From NCBI GenBank assembly GCA_942159475.1, contig OW804097.1, positions 3,637,357-3,701,356 of the forward strand: 64,000 nucleotides of DNA, read 5' to 3'. The notes below the pieces were generated by a model. It made no database searches. It was not told the origin of the DNA and saw nothing but the letters and a program-made list of their open reading frames with translations. The stretch comes from Sthenelais limicola (Eukaryota; Annelida; Polychaeta; Phyllodocida; Sigalionidae). Numbering within the stretch: the stretch's first letter is position 1; every line of letters begins with the position of its first letter. A program made the position numbers and the translations under genes. Positions 52,297 through 58,900 of this stretch are shown here, piece by piece.

Positions 52297-52409
52297 CTCT
52301 CTCCTCTCTCTCTCTCTCTCTCCCTCTCTCTCCCTCTTCCTCTCTCTCTCCCTCTTCCTCTCTCTCCCTCTTCCTCTCTCTCCTCTCTCTCCTCTCTCTC
52401 CTCTCTCTC

Positions 52410-52441
<32 letters not shown>

Positions 52442-52464
52442 CCTCTCCTCTCTCTCTCTCTCTC

Positions 52465-52500
<36 letters not shown>

Positions 52501-52817
52501 CCTCTCTCTCCCTCTTCCTCTCTCTCCTCTCTCTCTCCCTCTTCCTCTCTCTCCCTCTTCCTCTCTCTCCCTCTTCCTCTCTCTCTCTCTCTCTCTCCCT
52601 CTTCCTCTCTCTCCCTCTTCCTCTCTCTCCTCTCTCTCTCACCTCTCTCTCCTCTCTTTCTCTCTCTCTCTCCCTCTCTCTCCCTCTTCCTCTCTCTCCT
52701 CTCTCTCTCTCTCTCCCTCTTCCTCTCTCTCCCTCTTCCTCTCTCTCCTCTCTCTCTCTCTCTTTCCTCTCTCTCTCTCCTCTCTCTCTCTCTCTCCCTC
52801 TCCTCTCTCTCTCTCTC

Positions 52818-52849
<32 letters not shown>

Positions 52850-52909
52850 CCTCTCTCTCCCTCTTCCTCTCTCTCCTCTCTCTCTCCCTCTTCCTCTCTC
52901 TCCCTCTTC

Positions 52910-52941
<32 letters not shown>

Positions 52942-55900
52942 CCTCTTCCTCTCTCTCCCTCTTCCTCTCTCTCCTCTCTCTCTCTCTCTCTCCTCTCTTT
53001 CTCTCTCTCTCTCCCTCTCTCTCCCTCTTCCTCTCTCTCCTCTCTCTCTCCCTCTTCCTCTCTCTCCCTCTCTTTCTCTCCCACCCCTCTCTCTCCTCTA
53101 TCCCTCTCCCTCTCTTTCTCTCCCCCCTCTCTCTCCTCTATCCCTCTCCCTCTCTTTCTCTCCCCCCTCTCTCTCCCCCTCTCTCTCTCTCTCTCTGTCT
53201 CTCTCTCTTTCTCCTCCCTCTCTCTCTCGCTGTGTTTCTGTCGCTCTCCTGTCTCTGTTCCTCCTCCTGACATCCTCTTTTCGACTCATGATATTTCTTT
53301 GAATAATTGAAGGTTTACTATTTTGGCTAAATTTTCTCCATTCGTTCACAGCTTATGAGATTTGTCCCTTGCTAAATCAGTGTTCTTCTGGTAAATGTAT
53401 GTTAACCATGACTTGCTATAACTTCTGAAACATAATTGTTTTCAAATGTGTTGATAAGGGCGTAAAGTAATCAATCTCACTCACTCACTTATAATTGTTT
53501 TTAACCCCTAGTAAGTGTTAGTTTAATCATCATCGTCACTAGTTTCCAAAATATACAGGATATACTGGAAGACTAAAACAAAGTATTGTGTACATTCCCT
53601 TTAACCACCTCTATAATATAATTAATTAATATAGAACATATTTCCAAATTCAGGGGTATTTGGAAGACATGTACTGTTTACAGAGAATACTTCTATTTCC
53701 ATATACGTTTTCTGGTCTGCTACATTTTGTAAAAATTTTTCAACCTGACTTCAACAAGGCTGAGCGACCAACTGCCGCACAACAACCGGTTCGCGCCAAA
53801 TGCGCATAGCATAGCAACCAGTAAACACATACGGTGGCCCAAGACTGGGTCAATATAATTATACATACATTCATCAAATATATTCCATAAATTATTATTA
53901 TTATTAACCTTGTATAATCCTGTGTTACTGTAGATGACCCCCAAGGGTTTGATCTGTCACCGGTGCACACACAGGCGGAGATGCGCGGCCTGGACCTCTC
54001 CCCGGTGCACACAGCCTCCCAGCCGGACGGGGACAGTAGTACACCGTTTGAGCTGTATGAATCCAGCACCTCCCCGCTCCCTGTCCCTGCCCCACGCACA
54101 CCCAGGAAACCAGGTCAGTCACTCAGGGCTTCTAATCCACTTAGACTACTTACAAACCAGGGTTTCAGTCAGCATACTTAATCTGTGGAGGAAATGGTCT
54201 CTGAATCCAGAGGTTTTCCCAGGCTCGGTTATATTGTGTGTTCTAGGTTCTGTTGTAGTTAATTTGAGGCAAATTTGATTACAACTGCTTATGCAAGGAT
54301 GACCAGTTTATAGTCTTTGACTTTTTTAATATTCTACCCCAGGTTCTGTTTTTTTATTTAGTGTGTTGATCATCAGGAAATGACATGTTACAATAAGGCA
54401 CATGTATACAGTGTGCACAATATCAGTTATTATAAGAATGTCAAGGGTGGTAATGCATATATCTGCTATATCTGTCCCACAGAGAGAAAGCCTCAGAAGG
54501 AGAAGTTTCCGCATGTGAAGAGTTCCGGCTATGGTAGACTGGCCTCCCCGCCCCGCAAGCAGCATCCCAAGGACTCCCGCAGTCCCAACCGCAACACACT
54601 CAAGTCTACCTGGAACCCAACCAACTCACTCAGGGACAAGTCTAAAGGTGAGTTGTATATATTGACATTTATATTATTACATTGATATTTATATCTATTT
54701 ACCATATTGGGTTTATCTGTGGTTAATCTTCATGAGAAACTAGGTTTTATGCATGTCTTACGCTTGTGATACTTTAGATTTGAGCCCAACCTGCTGTTTA
54801 GAGATAAATCCTACTGCTTTTAAAGGGTCATTTATTGGGTTATAGACCACTTTTCAAACTTTGGAACTATTATAAAGAACTGAGTTCTTTTAGGGTTGGA
54901 CTCTTGGGACTCTAATCGACTGGCCTCAGCTGGGATCTAATGTGCGAAAACTGATCCCCAGTTGGAAGGCAGGGGGACGCGTCCACCCCTCCCACCCACA
55001 CTAATTAATGGGGGATTTGCATAGCCGCATTTGAATTGAAATTCGCATGGAATTATGGGACTAATGGTACAGTGTAAAATCTATAGAAAACATGCTGTGT
55101 TCAGCATGGTGTATTTATTGGTGCTTTAATGTCAATATCCATGTGTTATACATGTTTCCATAGCACAAGTCCCCATCTATCCCATCATGCATTTGATTTT
55201 CATCTATCATTTATAAAAGCCATGATATTGGTGAAAATATTCTTGCAATTTTTTAGAAAAAAAATGTTGCCAAACATGTATCATAGATTTCAACAGAATC
55301 CATCCCAGAATGCACTGCAACAGACATGCAAATCCCCTATTAATTGTCACTGCGCTAAGGTAATCAGGGAGGGTGAGTAGGAGGGGAAGAAGGGACACCA
55401 GTCTGGCAATGGGATAAGGCTTAGCAGGGTGGGGGAGAAGGTGAAAGATCAAGGTAATCAAGCACAGTATGAACTGGAAGAACTCTTAATTTGAAAAGTT
55501 CACAACCTTATAAGAATCATCTTTTCTCATCCCCTGTAGGTGTGGAGAGGCTGGGTAAGAGCGGGGGAGACTACACAGATAGTCAGGTGTTGGCCTCGGT
55601 GCAGTCGTTCGCTGACTACATCCAGACCCACTTCACACAGAGCGAGGTCCTCAGCAGCACCGGCAAGTTTACTGAGGTCTGTACTTTTATTTTAAAATAA
55701 ATTTTATTGGATCAAATTGCATATTCATGCTATTCTCATAGAACCCATTGAAAATTTCTAGCTCTCTTACAAGCATATAAGAAGTGGCAGCTCGTTCCAT
55801 TCTCTATGTCTGTTCCCCTGCAGGGAGACAGCACAGCACTGCCCTTCTCTGTTAAGTCAATGTATGTTAATATATGCTAATGTATGTTAATAGATGTTAA

Positions 55901-58900
55901 TATATGTATGTTAATGTTCCCCTGCAGGGAGACAGCACAGCACTGCCCTTCTCTGTTAATGTATGTTAATATATGCTAATGTATGTTAATGTATGTTAAT
56001 ATATGCTAATGTATGTTAATAGATGTTAATATATGTATGTTAATGTTCCCCTGCAGGGAGACAGCACAGCACTGCCCTTCTCTGTTAATGTATGTTAATA
56101 TATGCTAATGTATGTTAATATATGTATGTTAATGTTCCCCTGCAGGGAGACAGCACAGCACTGCCCTTCTCTGTTAATGTATGTTAATATATGCTAATGT
56201 ATGTTAATGTATGTTAATATATGCTAATGTATGTTAATAGATGTTAATATATGTATGTTAATGTTCCCCTGCAGGGAGACAGCACAGCACTGCCCTTCTC
56301 TGTTAATATATGCTAATGTATGTTAATATATGTATGTTAATGTTCCCCTGCAGGGAGACAGCACAGCACTGCCCTTCTCTGTTAATGTATGTTAATATAT
56401 GCTAATGTATGTTAATATATGTATGTTAATGTTCCCCTGCAGGGAGACAGCACAGCACTGCCCTTCTCTGTTAATGTATGTTAATATATGCTAATGTATG
56501 TTAATATATGTATGTTAATGTTCCCCTGCAGGGAGACAGCACAGCACTGCCCTTCTCTGTTAATGTATGTTAATTATGCTAATGTATGTTAATATATGCT
56601 AATGTATGTTAATAGATGTTAATATATGTATGTTAATGTTCCCCTGCAGGGAGACAGCACAGCACTGCCCTTCTCTGTTAATGTATGTTAATATATGCTA
56701 ATGTATGTTAATGTATGTTAATATATGTTAATATATGTTAATATATGTTAATAGATGTTAATATATGTATGTTAATGTTCCCCTGCAGGGAGACAGCACA
56801 GCACTGCCCTTCTCTGTTAATGTATGTTAATATATGCTAATGTATGTTAATGTATGTTAATATATGTTAATGTATGTTAATGTATGTTAATATATGTATG
56901 TTAATGTTCCCCTGCAGGGAGACAGCACAGCACTGCCCTTCTCTGCAGACCAGAAGATCCCGGTGCTGGAGCGGGAGCGCGCCCTGATGAAGGAGGTGAA
57001 GGAGTGGCAGGAGCAGTGGCGGGAGGAGAGGAAGATGGTCACCAAGCTCAAAGGTGGGAACTGCGCAGATAGTTACACACACAATCAGTTTGAAAAGTGC
57101 AGTTTGGTTCATCCAAACTGCACACACATAACTTATGCCTACAAATTGTGTTGTATCGAGCCTCCTTGAGCTAAACTTTAGGCTAAACAAGTTGGATCTA
57201 TTTGTAAAAAAATAAAGTATGATCATTCCAGTGTGTAAATGAATAGCATGTGTTATACCTAATGGTATGAGGGTGGTTTATAATCAATCGAGACGTTGGG
57301 TCAAATCGCACGATACCCCAAAGGGGTGGAGTGTGATTTGACCCAACTTTGCGATTGATTATAAACTGAACAGAGTGCTATTAGGTATTTATTACATACT
57401 AAATCAACAAGAGAACTCAATTTTAATAGAATTTTACCTTACTTTCCATCAATCTTGTGGATATTCGGTTCAAATAGCACCCCTGAATAGCACCGCTGAA
57501 ATCACATATGTATGTAATATTAGATGGAAAAGACCAACAGTTTCTTGAATGTGTAAGAACTTCTTCAGTTCAGAAGTGCACCCTATATATGATATTTAAC
57601 ATTACCCACTGCCTGGCCTAGAAGGTCTAGGAACTGGAGCTATTTTCCGTTATACAAAAAAGAGTGGCTTTATGATATATTTATACTTGTATGAATCTGG
57701 AAAGGCTCATTATGTCCAAGCATGCATGTATGTGTAGGCTATCCGCGAGTCCTCTAAACGTAACCACATATAAAACAAATTAATATTGATTCATAAAGTG
57801 TCAGGGCTCTGTGTCTTGTTTGCCTTGAGGAGTTAGATTTGAGACATTTAATACAAGGATACACACAACGAGTCCGCATACATTATATAGACAAAATTGA
57901 CTCCTGGCTGTGTGAAAGGTGGTTATCTCCCGCGGGCGTAACAATTTCGTAAGGGGTGTGTAGCACCCGACGAAATTATGTAGCACAAGGGAGATAACCA
58001 CCTCTCACACAGCCAGGAGTCAATTTTGTATTTATTATACCTCTCCTGATGTTTTTTGGTGAAAAAATAGTGAAAATTCGATGGAAATTGGAGTGATTCG
58101 ATGGAAATTGGAGTTGGACAACGTGCTCTGTTCACCAGTCTATTTGTTTACTTTCTCACTTCCGGTCCACCTCACGCATTTCCGGGTCTATTTTTCTATT
58201 TAAATACGCAATAAATTCTCAATTTCACAGTTACTTATCATTATAATTATTATTATATCATAACATACGATGTATAACGAGTCTTTTTTCCGCGAAAATA
58301 AATATTTAAATAACGAAAATAAGGATGCCACAGGGCAATATGATATGTAAATACCGCCCAGAGGGTAATACGGTTTTCCAATGCTGTAGCCTATGGCTCA
58401 CCATACCATCCCTCCCAGAGGTATAATAGATACGTATATGTACATATATATTATATATTAATGGATATACATTACATACATAAATGGATATCATCGTATA
58501 ACATCCAAATACTGCCACAGCGCGTCTGGAACTAGACAGAATAGTCTACCTGCTATGAACGCATAGGCTGCCTTATTCCTGTTCTGAAGTGCAACACCTC
58601 ATGAATAAAAAGTTGACTAATTTCTGCTGTAGTGGACTTGGAGGGCAAGGAGCGGGAGGCGGCACGGAAACTAGAATCTCAGCGCATTGCACACGAAGAG
58701 GAAGTCTTCAAACTGAAACAAGAAAACTTTGTCCTCTCTGCTAAGGTAAGATCCAAAGTCACTGGGACAGTATACAAGTAGGGTCAGGTTTTCAGAAAAT
58801 GTACAATTCACCTTCACCAATTCTCTCAAATAACCCAAATTTCAGACAAAAATAAAGTTTAAAAAACAGTTTAACTTAACCAAACAGATTGCTAGAGGAG

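Noticed and set aside
51893..53302. 469-codon plus-strand and 395-codon minus-strand frames
   Set aside because: Both cross the CT microsatellite of intron 12. The first 160 nt overlap real exon 12, and the rest is Ser/Leu or Glu/Arg repeat artefact.
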